Shown: piece by piece, positions 53,905-63,857 of the stretch | Layout: each line of letters opens with the position of its first letter | Numbering within the stretch: position 1 is the stretch's first letter | Assembly: GCF_002699985.1 (NCBI RefSeq) | Contig: NZ_LKBT01000002.1 | Span: forward strand, 62,001-126,000 | DNA length: 64,000 nucleotides | Source: Pseudomonas sp. ICMP 561 | GTDB lineage: Bacteria; Pseudomonadota; Gammaproteobacteria; Pseudomonadales; Pseudomonadaceae | Direction: 5' to 3' | The notes under the pieces: generated by a model | The model's database searches: none | Told to the model about the DNA's origin: nothing | The model's input: only the letters and a program-made list of their open reading frames with translations | Translations under genes and position numbers: made by a program

Positions 53905-54816
53905 ATGTTACGTACCATTAACTTCATGGGCGTTCGCAATATTGCGTTCGCCGTTACGATGCTACTTACTGCTCTGGCGTTGTTCAGCTGGTTCCATAAG
54001 GGCCTCAACTATGGTCTGGACTTTACCGGCGGTACGCTGATCGAGCTGACTTACGAGCGTCCTGCCGACCTGGGCAAGGTTCGTGAAGAACTGGTCAGCT
54101 CCGGTTATCACGATGCTGTGGTGCAGAGCTTTGGCGCTACTACCGATCTGCTGGTGCGTATGCCCGGTGAAGATCCGCAGTTGGGTTCTCAGGTTGCCGA
54201 TGCGCTGCGTAAAGCAGGTGGCGACAACCCGGCTACCGTGAAGCGTGTCGAGTTCGTAGGCCCGCAAGTGGGTGAAGAGCTGCGCGACCAGGGTGGTCTG
54301 GGCATGTTGCTGGCTCTGGGCGGTGTTCTGATATACCTGGCTTTCCGCTTCCAGTGGAAGTTCGCGGTGGGTGCGATCATCTCCCTGATCCACGACGTTG
54401 TGGTGACCATGGGTATCCTGTCGTTCTTCCAGATCACCTTCGACCTGACGGTGTTGGCGGCGGTGCTGGCGATCATCGGTTACTCGCTGAACGACACCAT
54501 CGTCGTATTCGACCGCGTGCGGGAAAACTTCCGTTTACTGCGCAAGGCGTCGTTGATCGAGAACATCAACATCTCTACCACTCAGACGCTGCTGCGTACT
54601 GTCGCAACGTCGGTTTCGACCTTGCTGGCGATTGCTGCGTTGTGGGTATTTGGTGGTGACAACCTCGAGGGTTTCTCCATCGCGCTGTTCGTGGGTGTTG
54701 TGGCGGGTACTTACTCCTCCATCTACATCGCGAACGTGGTGCTGATCTGGCTGAACCTGACCACTGAGGATCTTATTCCTCCTGTGGTCGTCGATAAGGC
54801 TGACGATCTACCCTGA
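53905..54816 (+). CDS. secF: Protein translocase subunit SecF
   Basis: A 303-residue six-helix partner of SecD. N-terminal GLNYGLDFTGGTLIELTYE and the C-terminal motif LAIIGYSLNDTIVVFDRVRE (proton-path Asp) are intact. Good ribosome site (AAGGGG) ahead. A strong terminator 26 bases after the stop closes the operon. Confidence 0.96.
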   Translation: MLRTINFMGVRNIAFAVTMLLTALALFSWFHKGLNYGLDFTGGTLIELTYERPADLGKVREELVSSGYHDAVVQSFGATTDLLVRMPGEDPQLGSQVADALRKAGGDNPATVKRVEFVGPQVGEELRDQGGLGMLLALGGVLIYLAFRFQWKFAVGAIISLIHDVVVTMGILSFFQITFDLTVLAAVLAIIGYSLNDTIVVFDRVRENFRLLRKASLIENINISTTQTLLRTVATSVSTLLAIAALWVFGGDNLEGFSIALFVGVVAGTYSSIYIANVVLIWLNLTTEDLIPPVVVDKADDLP

Positions 54817-54842
54817 TCGCAGTTCTCTCCGAGTGTGATGCC

Positions 54843-54878
54843 AAAAGGGCATGAGTATTGAACTCATGCCCTTTTTTA
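54843..54878 (+). terminator. Terminator of the secDF operon
   Basis: AAAAGGGCATGAGT and ACTCATGCCCTTTT pair around ATTGA, followed by T residues. Confidence 0.94.
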
Positions 54879-54981
54879 TGCTCCAAGGCTTGGGTTCGTG
54901 GATTGCCGAGGCTCACGCTGGAACGGTAACGACCCCAAGCACTGCGTAGGAAACTACGTTTGAGATGGTCAGGAGGTTCAC

Positions 54982-55524
54982 GTGAACAAATCGTTGCTTG
55001 TTGGTGCTGTGCTGGGCGCTGCCGTTGTTACGGCTGGCGGTGCTGTTGCCACCTACAGCCTCGTTAAAAGCGGCCCGGAATATGCGGATGTACTGGCAGT
55101 CGAGCCGGTTAAACAGCAAATAAAAACGCCGCGTGAAGTTTGCAAAGATGTAACCGTAACCAAGCGTGCTCCGGTCAAGGATGAGCACCAGATTGTGGGC
55201 AGTGTGATCGGCGCTGTTGCAGGCGGCTTGCTGGGTAACCAGGTAGGCGGCGGTAACGGCAAGAAGATCGCCACCGTAGCGGGCGCTGTTGGCGGCGGCT
55301 ATGCCGGTAACAAGGTTCAGGAAGGCATGCAGAACCGCGACACTTACACCACCACCGAAACTCGCTGCAACACGGTCAATGACATCAGCGACAAGGTCGT
55401 GGGTTATGACGTGAAGTACAAGCTGAACGACAAGGTGGGTCAGGTGCGCATGGATCGTGATCCAGGCGGTCAGATTCCAGTCAACAAGGAAGGCCAGCTG
55501 ATTCTGGGTCAAAACCAGCAATAA
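54982..55524 (+). CDS. Glycine-zipper 2TM domain protein
   Basis: A 180-residue exported membrane-associated protein. GTG start with AGGAGG upstream. An N-terminal Ala/Gly/Val-rich helix (SLLVGAVLGAAVVTAGGAVA) is followed by the glycine-zipper pair GSVIGAVAGGLLGNQVGGG and AGAVGGGYAGNKVQEGM (about 73-115), and two periplasmic-like cysteines (VCKDV and RCNTV). The family (SlyB/Rick 17-kDa-like) sits at the outer membrane or inner leaflet; exact role unknown. Terminators flank it on both sides, so it is a single gene. Confidence 0.85.
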   Translation: MNKSLLVGAVLGAAVVTAGGAVATYSLVKSGPEYADVLAVEPVKQQIKTPREVCKDVTVTKRAPVKDEHQIVGSVIGAVAGGLLGNQVGGGNGKKIATVAGAVGGGYAGNKVQEGMQNRDTYTTTETRCNTVNDISDKVVGYDVKYKLNDKVGQVRMDRDPGGQIPVNKEGQLILGQNQQ

Positions 55525-55546
55525 GTTTTGAGTCTGTGTTGATCAG

Positions 55547-55577
55547 AAAAAGCACCTTCGGGTGCTTTTTCTTTTTT
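55547..55577 (+). terminator. Terminator of the glycine-zipper gene
   Basis: AAAAAGCACC-TTCG-GGTGCTTTTT hairpin with T-run. Confidence 0.94.
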
Positions 55578-55601
55578 GGTCTGGCGGAAAGTGGCAGGCA
55601 C

Positions 55602-55630
55602 AAAAAAACCGGCACTTGGCCGGTTTTTTA
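55602..55630 (-). terminator. Terminator of suhB
   Basis: AAAAAACCGGCC-like arms around CACTT; on the minus strand CCGGCCAAGTGCCGG is followed by a T-run. It lies 13 bases after the suhB stop. Confidence 0.88.
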
Positions 55631-55642
55631 TGGGGCTGAATC

Positions 55643-56458
55643 TTAACGCTTCATCGTGGCCGGCAGGTGCGGTGCGATGGAGGTCAGAACAGCTTTGAAG
55701 CACTTGGTGTTACCAGCAACGATGTGGCCTTTCTCCAGGAAGTCGTGACCGCCCGTGAAGTCGCTGACCAGACCGCCTGCTTCCTGAATCAGCAGTGCGC
55801 CTGCAGCCATGTCCCACTCGGACAGGCCCGATTCCCAGAATGCGTCGAAGCGACCGGCAGCTACGTAGGCCAGGTCCAGGCTCGCGGCGCCTGCGCGGCG
55901 GATGCCTGCGGTCTGACCTACCAGGCTGCGGAACATGCCCAGGTAGTTTTCCAGGTTGTCCATCTGGTCGTCGCGGAACGGGAAGCCGGTGCCGAGCAGG
56001 GCGCCATCAAGGCTGGTGCGCGGGCTGACGCGCATGCGGCGACCGTTAAGCTGTGCGCCGTTACCTGCGCTGGCGGTGAATTCTTCCTGGCGAACCGGAT
56101 CCAGAACCACTGCGTGAGCCAGGCGGCCTTTATGTTTGCAGGCAATGCTGACGGCGAAGTGCGGGATACCGCGAACGAAGTTGGTGGTGCCGTCCAGTGG
56201 GTCGATGATCCACAGGTAGTCAGCGCCTTCGCCGCTGCCCTCATGCATGCCGGTTTCTTCGCCAAGGATGCCGTGAGTCGGGTAGGCCTTGCGCAGGGCG
56301 GTGATGATCAGTTGCTCGGCAGCGCGGTCGATTTCGCTGACGTAATCCTTCGCACCTTTTTCATCGACCTTGATGGTATCCAGGCGCTCGATGGAGCGGA
56401 AGATCAATTCGCTGGCGCTGCGGGCGGCGCGCAGCGCGATATTCAGCATGGGCTGCAT
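55643..56458 (-). CDS. suhB: Inositol-1-monophosphatase / SuhB
   Basis: A 271-residue magnesium-dependent phosphatase. The metal-binding motifs GEETG (about 68) and WIIDPLDGTTNFVRG (about 83-97) and the C-terminal SEWDMAAGALLIQEAGG (about 215-231) are intact. Besides hydrolysing inositol phosphate, SuhB takes part in rRNA transcription antitermination with Nus factors. The ATG at 56458 gives the family start MQPMLNIALRAARSA; the frame is open to 56620 but without coding character. It is divergent from trmJ across a repeat-filled gap. Confidence 0.95.
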   Translation of the reverse strand: MQPMLNIALRAARSASELIFRSIERLDTIKVDEKGAKDYVSEIDRAAEQLIITALRKAYPTHGILGEETGMHEGSGEGADYLWIIDPLDGTTNFVRGIPHFAVSIACKHKGRLAHAVVLDPVRQEEFTASAGNGAQLNGRRMRVSPRTSLDGALLGTGFPFRDDQMDNLENYLGMFRSLVGQTAGIRRAGAASLDLAYVAAGRFDAFWESGLSEWDMAAGALLIQEAGGLVSDFTGGHDFLEKGHIVAGNTKCFKAVLTSIAPHLPATMKR

Positions 56459-56552
56459 GGACGTTTCACCTAGGTCGTTAAAGAAAGCCGAACATTGTAT
56501 TGGCTGTGGCGGAACTTTTCCAGTGGTTAACTGGATGTGTTGAGTATCTAGC

Positions 56553-57022
56553 CAATGTCGTGGGAACGGCTTTAGCTGGGAGGAGGCCGCTACAGACGAC
56601 GCATTTGTATCGTCAGACACTGGTTCCTGTGGGAGCAGAGCTTGCTCGCGATAAGGCTGGATGCGATCTGGAGTGAACTGCGTCCAGCCTTATCGCGAGC
56701 AAGCTCTGCTCCTATCAAACAAAATGCAACTACCTGATTTGGAATGCTTTCACTGTAGGAGTGAGCTTGCTCGCGATAGCGTCAGCCCAGGCGACAAATT
56801 AGTCGGCCAAGAGATCGAATCGCGAGCAAGCTCACTCCTACAGGTCCACTGTTTGCTTTGCGACAGCGCTGTGTCAGGGACACCGGGTGATCTCCCAAAG
56901 GATCTGCGTAATCCTGGATATTGGTGTGAAGTCTTGGGGTCTGCTTTGGCCGGGGAGAGGTCGCTACAGACGACGTATTTGTATCGTCAGAAATGCCGCC
57001 TTCCCGGCTAATACCGGTCCCG
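56553..57022. repeat. Nested repeat block: family A remnant split by family E
   Basis: Half copies of a family A REPIN lie at about 56560-56617 (GGAACGGCTTTAGCTGGGAG) and 56940-57022. Both contain CTACAGACGACGxATTTGTA followed by TCGTCAG (56591 and 56965). Between them sit two family E doublets, 56627-56714 (CCTGTGGGAGCAGAGCTTGC) and 56753-56843 (CTGTAGGAGTGAGCTTGCTC). The 660-base gap between suhB and trmJ thus consists mostly of repeats. Confidence 0.75.
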
Positions 57023-57119
57023 CTTCGCGCCCGTGCGTAGCAAGCCGCAACCGTTCATAGCGTTCACCTCGGCTGTTCTGTAAGATTTCACCCCCTCTAC
57101 TTATCTGTGAGCACTCGCC

Positions 57120-57893
57120 TTGCTGCAAAACATTCGTGTTGTCCTGGTCGGTACCAGTCACCCCGGTAACATCGGTGGGGCTGCTCGTGCCATGAAAAAC
57201 ATGGGGCTTTCGCGCCTGGTGCTCGTTGATCCGCAGTTCTTTCCTCACCATGAAGCGGATGCCCGCGCTTCGGGCGCTGGCGATATTCTGGAGAAAGCCC
57301 AGGTCGTCGCGACCCTTGAAGATGCTCTGGTGGGATGCAATCTGGTCATGGGTACCAGTGCCCGGGACCGTCGTATTCCGTGGCCGTTGCTCGACCCGCG
57401 TGAATCGGGCGTGATGGCTGCCGAGCAGGCAGGGCAGGGCGCAGAAGTCGCTCTGGTGTTTGGTCGTGAATACGCCGGCCTGACCAACGAGGAACTGCAG
57501 CGATGTCATTACCACGTGCATATCCCGTCTGATCCAGAGTTCAGCTCGCTGAATCTCGCTGCGGCGGTGCAGGTCCTCAGCTACGAGGTGCGCATGTCGT
57601 GGCTGGCTACGCAGGGCCAGCCCACCAAGGTCGAAAAAGTTGAAGTGACCTCGGTGCGCAGCGCTGACCTGGCGACCATGGATGAGATGGAAGGCTTCTA
57701 TGGCCATCTCGAATCAACGCTGGTGGCTATCGGCTTTCTCGATCCGGAAAAACCTCGCCACTTGATGGCCCGACTGCGTCGCCTGTACGGCCGCAGTGAG
57801 GTGAATCGTTCCGAGATCAGTATTTTGCGCGGCATCCTTACCGAGACCCAGAAGGCTGCACGTGGTGAACCGTACAAACGGAAGGAACAATGA
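57120..57893 (+). CDS. trmJ: tRNA (cytidine/uridine-2'-O-)-methyltransferase TrmJ
   Basis: A 257-residue SPOUT methyltransferase that methylates ribose 32 of tRNA anticodon loops. N-terminal [20 protein letters not shown], the middle [12 protein letters not shown] and the knot region [20 protein letters not shown] and [20 protein letters not shown] are all present. It starts at a TTG (57120) with a weak site; no ATG fits the family start. It overlaps the cysE start region (57890-57895), forming an operon with cysE. Confidence 0.93.
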   Translation: MLQNIRVVLVGTSHPGNIGGAARAMKNMGLSRLVLVDPQFFPHHEADARASGAGDILEKAQVVATLEDALVGCNLVMGTSARDRRIPWPLLDPRESGVMAAEQAGQGAEVALVFGREYAGLTNEELQRCHYHVHIPSDPEFSSLNLAAAVQVLSYEVRMSWLATQGQPTKVEKVEVTSVRSADLATMDEMEGFYGHLESTLVAIGFLDPEKPRHLMARLRRLYGRSEVNRSEISILRGILTETQKAARGEPYKRKEQ

Positions 57894-58669
57894 TGTTCGA
57901 GCGTCTGCGAGAAGATATTCAGAGTGTGTTTCATCGCGATCCTGCTGCGCGCAACTCCTTTGAAGTGCTGACCTGCTACCCCGGCATGCACGCCATCTGG
58001 CTGCATCGGCTGGCACACATTCTGTGGACCAACGGCTGGAAATGGCCGGCGCGGGTGGTTTCGAATTTCGGTCGCTGGATGACTGGTATCGAAATCCATC
58101 CCGGCGCCAAGGTCGGGCGGCGTTTTTTCATCGATCACGGCATGGGTATTGTGATTGGCGAAACGGCTGAAATCGGCAATGACGTAACGCTCTATCAGGG
58201 CGTTACCCTGGGAGGCACCAGCTGGAACGCAGGCAAGCGCCATCCGACGCTGGAAGACGGCGTTGTGGTGGGGGCGGGCGCCAAGGTACTTGGGCCGTTT
58301 ACCGTCGGTGCTGGCGCCAAGATCGGGTCCAATGCGGTTGTCACCAAGGCTGTTCCGGCAGGTGCTACGGCGGTAGGGATCCCTGGGCGGATCATTATCA
58401 AATCCAGTGATGATGTAGAGGCCAAGCGCAAGGCGATTGCCGAGAAGCTGGGTTTTGATGCCTACGGGGTTAGTGAAGATATGCCAGACCCGGTGGCGCG
58501 TGCGATTGGTCAGTTGCTTGATCACTTGCAAGCGGTGGATGGTCGTCTCGAAGGCATGTGCGAGGCCCTAAAAGGCCTTGGCAGCGATTACTGCGCCAAG
58601 GAGCTGCCAGAGCTGCGTGACGAAGTGTTTGATTGCGTGAAAGACAAGGGCGAAAGCAAGGTTGGTTGA
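57893..58669 (+). CDS. cysE: Serine O-acetyltransferase
   Basis: A 258-residue enzyme that makes O-acetylserine for cysteine synthesis. The N-terminal helical domain (1-60; [13 protein letters not shown]) is followed by the left-handed beta-helix: [40 protein letters not shown] and [19 protein letters not shown]. The catalytic His is in FIDHGMG. The C-terminal tail after residue 180 is long, as in Pseudomonas enzymes. The ATG at 57893 is better spaced from AAGGA than the ATG at 57890. It lies upstream of the isc operon, which uses its product cysteine. Confidence 0.95.
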   Translation: MFERLREDIQSVFHRDPAARNSFEVLTCYPGMHAIWLHRLAHILWTNGWKWPARVVSNFGRWMTGIEIHPGAKVGRRFFIDHGMGIVIGETAEIGNDVTLYQGVTLGGTSWNAGKRHPTLEDGVVVGAGAKVLGPFTVGAGAKIGSNAVVTKAVPAGATAVGIPGRIIIKSSDDVEAKRKAIAEKLGFDAYGVSEDMPDPVARAIGQLLDHLQAVDGRLEGMCEALKGLGSDYCAKELPELRDEVFDCVKDKGESKVG

Positions 58670-58761
58670 CGGGGCTGCATCCGGGGCGTGCCATGCACCC
58701 CAGTGTTTGCTATGATGCGGCCGCTGTTTTGCGTCCAATCCCGACTGTTTTGCTAGGTCTT

Positions 58762-58794
58762 ATAGTTGACTTAAATACTCGGGAATAGCATACT
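58762..58794 (+). promoter_or_regulatory. isc operon promoter with IscR type 1 site
   Basis: ATAGTTGACTTAAATACTCG (58762, extending to 58786) fits the IscR type 1 consensus. The -35 TTGACT (58766-58771) lies within it and the -10 CATACT (58789-58794) is 17 bases on. Binding by [2Fe-2S]-IscR would block the polymerase, giving the known feedback loop. Confidence 0.85.
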
Positions 58795-58826
58795 CGCTCT
58801 CATTCCGAACCTCTGCGGTATACGCC

Positions 58827-59318
58827 ATGCGACTGACTACTAAAGGCCGATACGCTGTAACTGCCATGCTTGATCTGGCGTTACATGCGCAGAACGGGCC
58901 AGTGTCTCTGGCCGACATTTCCGAGCGTCAGGGCATTTCCCTGTCCTACCTTGAGCAACTGTTCGCCAAGCTGCGCCGTGGCAATCTGGTCTCCAGTGTG
59001 CGTGGTCCCGGTGGTGGTTATCAGTTGTCCCGCGACATGCACGGCATCAAGGTTGCCCAGGTGGTCGATGCCGTCAACGAATCTGTAGATGCCACGCGTT
59101 GCCAGGGGTTGGGTGATTGCCACGCTGGTGACACTTGCCTGACTCACCATTTGTGGTGTGACCTCAGCGAGCAGATTCACGAATTTCTAAGCGGTATCAG
59201 TCTGGCCGACCTTGTCACTCGCCGTGAGGTACAAGAAGTTGCCCAGCGCCAGGATATGCGCCGTACCAGCGCCAAGACCCAGTACCTGGATAAGATTGAA
59301 ACGTCCGCCGTTGAATGA
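58827..59318 (+). CDS. iscR: Iron-sulfur cluster regulator IscR
   Basis: A 163-residue Rrf2-family regulator. Winged helix-turn-helix (1-65; [30 protein letters not shown]) and the cluster ligands C92, C98, C104 and H107 in [20 protein letters not shown]. Holo-IscR represses its own operon when clusters are plentiful; apo-IscR acts at other sites. Its stop region overlaps the first in-frame upstream codon of iscS; the operon follows in tight order. Confidence 0.95.
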   Translation: MRLTTKGRYAVTAMLDLALHAQNGPVSLADISERQGISLSYLEQLFAKLRRGNLVSSVRGPGGGYQLSRDMHGIKVAQVVDAVNESVDATRCQGLGDCHAGDTCLTHHLWCDLSEQIHEFLSGISLADLVTRREVQEVAQRQDMRRTSAKTQYLDKIETSAVE

Positions 59319-59362
59319 GCGTAGATGAATCAGCGGTGCGCCTGCCTGATAGGAGAGATTCA

Positions 59363-60577
59363 ATGAAGTTGCCGATTTACCTTGATTACTCCGCGACGAC
59401 CCCGGTCGATCCGCGTGTCGCTCAGAAAATGATTGAGTGCCTGACCGCTGACGGAAACTTCGGTAACCCGGCATCGCGCTCCCACGTATTCGGCTGGAAA
59501 GCTGAAGAGTCGGTCGAGAACGCTCGCCGTCAGGTCGCCGATCTGGTCAATGCCGATCCGCGTGAAATCGTCTGGACCTCCGGTGCTACCGAGTCCGACA
59601 ACCTCGCCATCAAGGGCGTTGCGCATTTCTACGCCAGCAAAGGCAAGCACATCATCACCAACAAGATCGAGCACAAAGCTGTGCTCGACACCACGCGTCA
59701 GCTTGAGCGTGAAGGTTTTGAAGTCACTTACATCGAGCCTGGTGAAGACGGTCTGATCACGCCTTCGATGGTTGAAGCCGCTCTGCGCGACGACACCATT
59801 CTGGTTTCGATCATGCACGTTAACAACGAAATCGGCACCATCAACGACATCGCTGCCATTGGTGAGCTGACCCGCTCCCGTGGTGTGCTGTTCCACGTTG
59901 ATGCTGCGCAGTCCACCGGTAAGGTTGAAATCGATCTGGCCAGCCTCAAGGTTGACCTGATGTCGTTCTCTGCCCACAAGACCTATGGCCCTAAAGGTAT
60001 CGGCGCGCTGTACGTCAGCCGCAAGCCGCGTGTTCGCCTTGAAGCGGCCATGCACGGCGGTGGTCACGAACGTGGCATGCGTTCCGGGACTCTGGCGACG
60101 CATCAGATCGTCGGTATGGGTGAAGCCTTCCGTATTGCCAAGGAAGAAATGGCCGCAGAAAACGTGCGAGTCAAAGCCTTGAGCGATCGCTTCTACAAGC
60201 AGGTCGAGCATCTCGAAGAGTTGTACGTCAACGGCAGCATGACTGCTCGTGTGCCGCACAACCTTAACCTGAGCTTCAACTACGTCGAAGGCGAGTCGCT
60301 GATCATGGCGCTCAAGGATCTGGCCGTTTCGTCCGGCTCTGCCTGTACTTCCGCGTCGCTTGAGCCTTCCTATGTGCTGCGCGCCCTTGGTCGTAATGAC
60401 GAACTGGCGCATAGCTCGATACGCTTCACCTTTGGTCGTTTCAGTACTGAAGAAGAAATGGACTACGCCGCGCAGAAAGTCTGCGAAGCGGTCACCAAGC
60501 TGCGTGCACTTTCGCCGCTATGGGACATGTACAAAGACGGTGTCGACATTTCCAAGATCGAGTGGGCGGCGCACTAA
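59363..60577 (+). CDS. iscS: Cysteine desulfurase IscS
   Basis: A 404-residue PLP enzyme that draws sulfur from cysteine for Fe-S clusters and tRNA thiolation. PLP lysine K206 in [12 protein letters not shown], His104 in IEHKAV and the active cysteine C328 in [14 protein letters not shown] are in place. AGGAGA lies six bases before the ATG at 59363; the frame extends to 59315 but gives a non-conserved extension. Confidence 0.96.
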   Translation: MKLPIYLDYSATTPVDPRVAQKMIECLTADGNFGNPASRSHVFGWKAEESVENARRQVADLVNADPREIVWTSGATESDNLAIKGVAHFYASKGKHIITNKIEHKAVLDTTRQLEREGFEVTYIEPGEDGLITPSMVEAALRDDTILVSIMHVNNEIGTINDIAAIGELTRSRGVLFHVDAAQSTGKVEIDLASLKVDLMSFSAHKTYGPKGIGALYVSRKPRVRLEAAMHGGGHERGMRSGTLATHQIVGMGEAFRIAKEEMAAENVRVKALSDRFYKQVEHLEELYVNGSMTARVPHNLNLSFNYVEGESLIMALKDLAVSSGSACTSASLEPSYVLRALGRNDELAHSSIRFTFGRFSTEEEMDYAAQKVCEAVTKLRALSPLWDMYKDGVDISKIEWAAH

Positions 60578-60661
60578 TTAAAAGCCGCCTTACAGACAGG
60601 CCATGTTTCAACCAGTTGCTGCATGGCTTGCAGAGCGGCTCCCTGATAGAGGAATAGCATC

Positions 60662-61048
60662 ATGGCTTACAGCGAAAAGGTCATTGACCACTACGAAAAT
60701 CCGCGCAACGTCGGCAAGATGAACGCGGAAGATCCAGATGTTGGCACCGGCATGGTCGGCGCTCCTGCTTGCGGCGACGTTATGCGTCTGCAAATCAAGG
60801 TCAACGAGCAGGGCGTCATCGAAGACGCCAAGTTCAAGACTTATGGTTGCGGTTCGGCTATCGCTTCCAGCTCTCTGGCAACCGAGTGGATGAAGGGCAA
60901 GACTCTGGATGAAGCAGAGACCATCAAGAACACTCAGTTAGCCGAAGAACTGGCTTTGCCTCCGGTGAAAATTCACTGCTCGGTACTCGCGGAAGACGCT
61001 ATCAAGGCGGCAGTTCGTGACTACAAGCAGAAGAAAGGCCTGCTGTAA
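60662..61048 (+). CDS. iscU: Fe-S cluster scaffold IscU
   Basis: A 128-residue scaffold. Cluster ligands C37 (with D39), C63 and C106 are present, and LPPVK (99-103) is the HscA-binding motif. It receives sulfur from IscS and clusters are passed on with the help of HscA/HscB. AGAGGA site upstream. Confidence 0.97.
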   Translation: MAYSEKVIDHYENPRNVGKMNAEDPDVGTGMVGAPACGDVMRLQIKVNEQGVIEDAKFKTYGCGSAIASSSLATEWMKGKTLDEAETIKNTQLAEELALPPVKIHCSVLAEDAIKAAVRDYKQKKGLL

Positions 61049-61095
61049 TAGCAGCGTTTTCTAAAGAAGCTGGTGTGAAGTAATAAGGAGTTCCG

Positions 61096-61419
61096 ATGGC
61101 TATCAGCATGACAGAAGCTGCCGCAAATCACGTAAGACGCTCCCTTGATGGGCGCGGCAAAGGTGACGGCGTTCGTCTGGGTGTTCGCACCACAGGCTGT
61201 TCAGGTCTTGCCTATGTGCTTGAGTTCGTCGATGAGGCGCAAAGCGAAGACACCGTGTTCGAACTTCACGGCGTCAAGGTGATCATTGACCCGAAAAGCC
61301 TGGTCTATCTCGATGGCACCGAGCTTGATTTCGTCAAGGAAGGGTTGAACGAAGGCTTCAAGTTCAACAATCCCAACTCGCGCGGTGAATGTGGCTGCGG
61401 CGAAAGCTTCAACGTCTGA
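61096..61419 (+). CDS. iscA: Iron-sulfur cluster carrier IscA
   Basis: A 107-residue A-type carrier. The three cysteines C35 (TTGCSGL), C99 and C101 (ECGCGES) are the cluster or iron ligands. It follows iscU by 47 bases with an AAGGAG site and precedes hscB by eight bases. Confidence 0.96.
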   Translation: MAISMTEAAANHVRRSLDGRGKGDGVRLGVRTTGCSGLAYVLEFVDEAQSEDTVFELHGVKVIIDPKSLVYLDGTELDFVKEGLNEGFKFNNPNSRGECGCGESFNV

Positions 61420-61427
61420 GGCTTATT

Positions 61428-61946
61428 GTGGGTACTCCTTGTCATTTCGCTCTATTCGAGCTTCAGCCGGGCTTTCGCCTCGACCTTGATCAGTTGGCGA
61501 CGCGCTACCGTGAGCTTGCTCGCGAGGTTCATCCCGACCGTTTTGCGGACGCCTCCGAGCGTGAGCAGCGGTTGGCGCTTGAGCGCTCCGCCAGTCTTAA
61601 CGACGCCTACCAGACGCTCAAGAGCGCTCCGAAACGGGCGCGCTATCTATTAGCGATGCGCGGCGAAGTGCCTCTTGAAGTCACCGTGCACGATCCCGAG
61701 TTTCTTCTGCAGCAGATGCAATGGCGCGAAGAGCTTGAGGATCTGCAGGACGAGGCTGATCTGGCGGGTGTCGCGGTTTTCAAGCGTCGCCTCAAGACTG
61801 CTCAGGACGAACTGAACGAAAGCTTTGCGGCCTGTTGGGATGATGCTGCGCAACGCGAACAGGCCGAGCGCCTTATGCGGCGCATGCAGTTCCTCGACAA
61901 GCTCTCTTACGAAGTGCGCCAGCTTGAAGAGCGCCTCGACGATTAA
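61428..61946 (+). CDS. hscB: Fe-S assembly co-chaperone HscB
   Basis: A 172-residue J-domain protein. It begins GTG ([16 protein letters not shown]), with GAGG six bases ahead. The HPD motif is at 35-37 ([10 protein letters not shown]), and the C-terminal three-helix bundle (about 80-172) binds IscU. It brings IscU to HscA. It starts eight bases after iscA. Confidence 0.94.
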   Translation: MGTPCHFALFELQPGFRLDLDQLATRYRELAREVHPDRFADASEREQRLALERSASLNDAYQTLKSAPKRARYLLAMRGEVPLEVTVHDPEFLLQQMQWREELEDLQDEADLAGVAVFKRRLKTAQDELNESFAACWDDAAQREQAERLMRRMQFLDKLSYEVRQLEERLDD

Positions 61947-61991
61947 CTCCGTGCTGCTTCTGGCCGCACGCCTGTGAAATTCTGATAAAGC

Positions 61992-63854
61992 ATGGCTCTA
62001 CTGCAGATCGCCGAACCCGGTCAAAGCCCCCAACCTCATCAGCGTCGTCTGGCGGTGGGTATTGACCTGGGGACTACCAATTCGCTGGTTGCTGCACTGC
62101 GCAGTGGCCTTTCCGAACCGCTGGCCGACGCAGAAGGGCAAGTCATTCTGCCGTCTGCTGTGCGGTATCACGCTGATCGCGTTGAAGTGGGGCAGGCTGC
62201 CAAAGGCGCCGCTTCGACGGATCCGTTCAACACTGTATTGTCGGTCAAGCGCTTGATGGGTCGTGGTCTGTCCGACGTCAAGCAATTGGGCGAGCAGTTG
62301 CCTTATCGCTTTGTAGGCGGTGAGTCGCACATGCCGTTCATCGAGACCGTTCAGGGGCCGAAAAGCCCGGTGGAAGTCTCTGCCGATATCCTCAAGGTTC
62401 TGCGTCAGCGTGCTGAGCAGGCGTTGGGTGGTGATCTGGTCGGGGCGGTCATCACTGTTCCGGCTTATTTCGACGACGCTCAGCGCCAGGCCACCAAGGA
62501 CGCCGCCAAATTAGCGGGTCTTAACGTGCTGCGCCTGCTCAATGAGCCGACCGCTGCAGCCGTGGCTTATGGTCTGGATCAGAGCGCCCAGGGCGTTGTT
62601 GCGATTTATGACTTGGGCGGCGGTACGTTCGACATCTCTATTCTGCGTCTCACTGGCGGCGTGTTTGAGGTTCTGGCAACCGGTGGTGATACTGCGCTGG
62701 GCGGCGACGACTTCGATCATGCGATTGCGGGCTGGATTGTCAGTGAGGCAGGCTTGTCTGCCGATATCGACCCGTCTGCTCAGCGAAGTTTGTTGCAAGC
62801 GGCTTGTTCGGCTAAAGAAGCGCTGACCAGCGAGGCTTCAGTCGACGTCGAATACGGCACCTGGAATGGCACGCTGACGCGGCCCGCTTTCGAAGCGCTG
62901 ATCGAGCCAATGGTTGCCCGCAGTCTCAAGTCTTGCCGTCGTGCTGTGCGTGATGCTGGTATCGAGCTGGATGAAGTCGAAGCGGTGGTCATGGTCGGCG
63001 GTTCTACTCGCGTCCCGCGTGTGCGGGGCGCTGTAGCTGAATTGTTCGGTCGCCAGCCGTTGACGGATATCGACCCGGATCAAGTGGTCGCCATTGGTGC
63101 GGCGATCCAGGCAGATACCCTCGCTGGCAACAAGCGTGACGGTGGTGAGTTGTTGCTGCTCGACGTGATTCCGCTCTCGTTGGGACTGGAAACCATGGGC
63201 GGCCTGATGGAGAAGGTGATTCCGCGTAACACCACGATCCCGGTCGCGCGCGCTCAGGAGTTCACCACTTACAAAGACGGCCAGTCGGCAATGATGATTC
63301 ACGTGCTGCAAGGCGAGCGTGAGTTGATCAGCGACTGTCGCTCCCTGGCTCGTTTCGAATTGCGCGGCATTCCGGCCATGGTGGCGGGTGCGGCAAAAAT
63401 CCGTGTGACGTTCCAGGTGGATGCGGACGGTCTGCTCAGTGTCTCGGCCCGCGAGCTGGGTTCGGGTGTTGAGTCGAGCATCCAGGTCAAGCCGTCCTAT
63501 GGGCTGACCGATGGCGAAATTGCCCGGATGCTCACGGATTCCTTCGCCAACGCCAGTGACGACAAAGTTGCCCGCGTATTGCGCGAGCAGCAGGTTGATG
63601 CCCAGCGCCTCGTCGAGGCAGTGGAAGCAGCACTGGAAGTCGACGGCGAGCGCTTGCTGGATGCCGAAGAGCGCATGGTCATCGACCTGCAGTTGCAGGA
63701 ATTACGTGAATTGATGCAAGGCACCGATGGCCCCGCCATCGAGCAGCAGACCAAGCTTCTCTCGCAGGTGACCGATGCATTTGCAGCCCGCCGCATGAAT
63801 ATGACGGTAAAAGCCGCTCTGGCGGGGCGCAATCTGAATGACATTGAGGAATAA
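61992..63854 (+). CDS. hscA: Fe-S assembly chaperone HscA
   Basis: A 620-residue Hsp70 specialised for IscU. The ATPase domain starts [33 protein letters not shown] and [17 protein letters not shown] are the phosphate and adenosine motifs. The substrate domain (from about 395) and the lid (about 510-620) follow. It releases clusters from IscU with HscB. fdx starts four bases after it. Confidence 0.96.
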   Translation: MALLQIAEPGQSPQPHQRRLAVGIDLGTTNSLVAALRSGLSEPLADAEGQVILPSAVRYHADRVEVGQAAKGAASTDPFNTVLSVKRLMGRGLSDVKQLGEQLPYRFVGGESHMPFIETVQGPKSPVEVSADILKVLRQRAEQALGGDLVGAVITVPAYFDDAQRQATKDAAKLAGLNVLRLLNEPTAAAVAYGLDQSAQGVVAIYDLGGGTFDISILRLTGGVFEVLATGGDTALGGDDFDHAIAGWIVSEAGLSADIDPSAQRSLLQAACSAKEALTSEASVDVEYGTWNGTLTRPAFEALIEPMVARSLKSCRRAVRDAGIELDEVEAVVMVGGSTRVPRVRGAVAELFGRQPLTDIDPDQVVAIGAAIQADTLAGNKRDGGELLLLDVIPLSLGLETMGGLMEKVIPRNTTIPVARAQEFTTYKDGQSAMMIHVLQGERELISDCRSLARFELRGIPAMVAGAAKIRVTFQVDADGLLSVSARELGSGVESSIQVKPSYGLTDGEIARMLTDSFANASDDKVARVLREQQVDAQRLVEAVEAALEVDGERLLDAEERMVIDLQLQELRELMQGTDGPAIEQQTKLLSQVTDAFAARRMNMTVKAALAGRNLNDIEE

Positions 63855-63857
63855 CTG

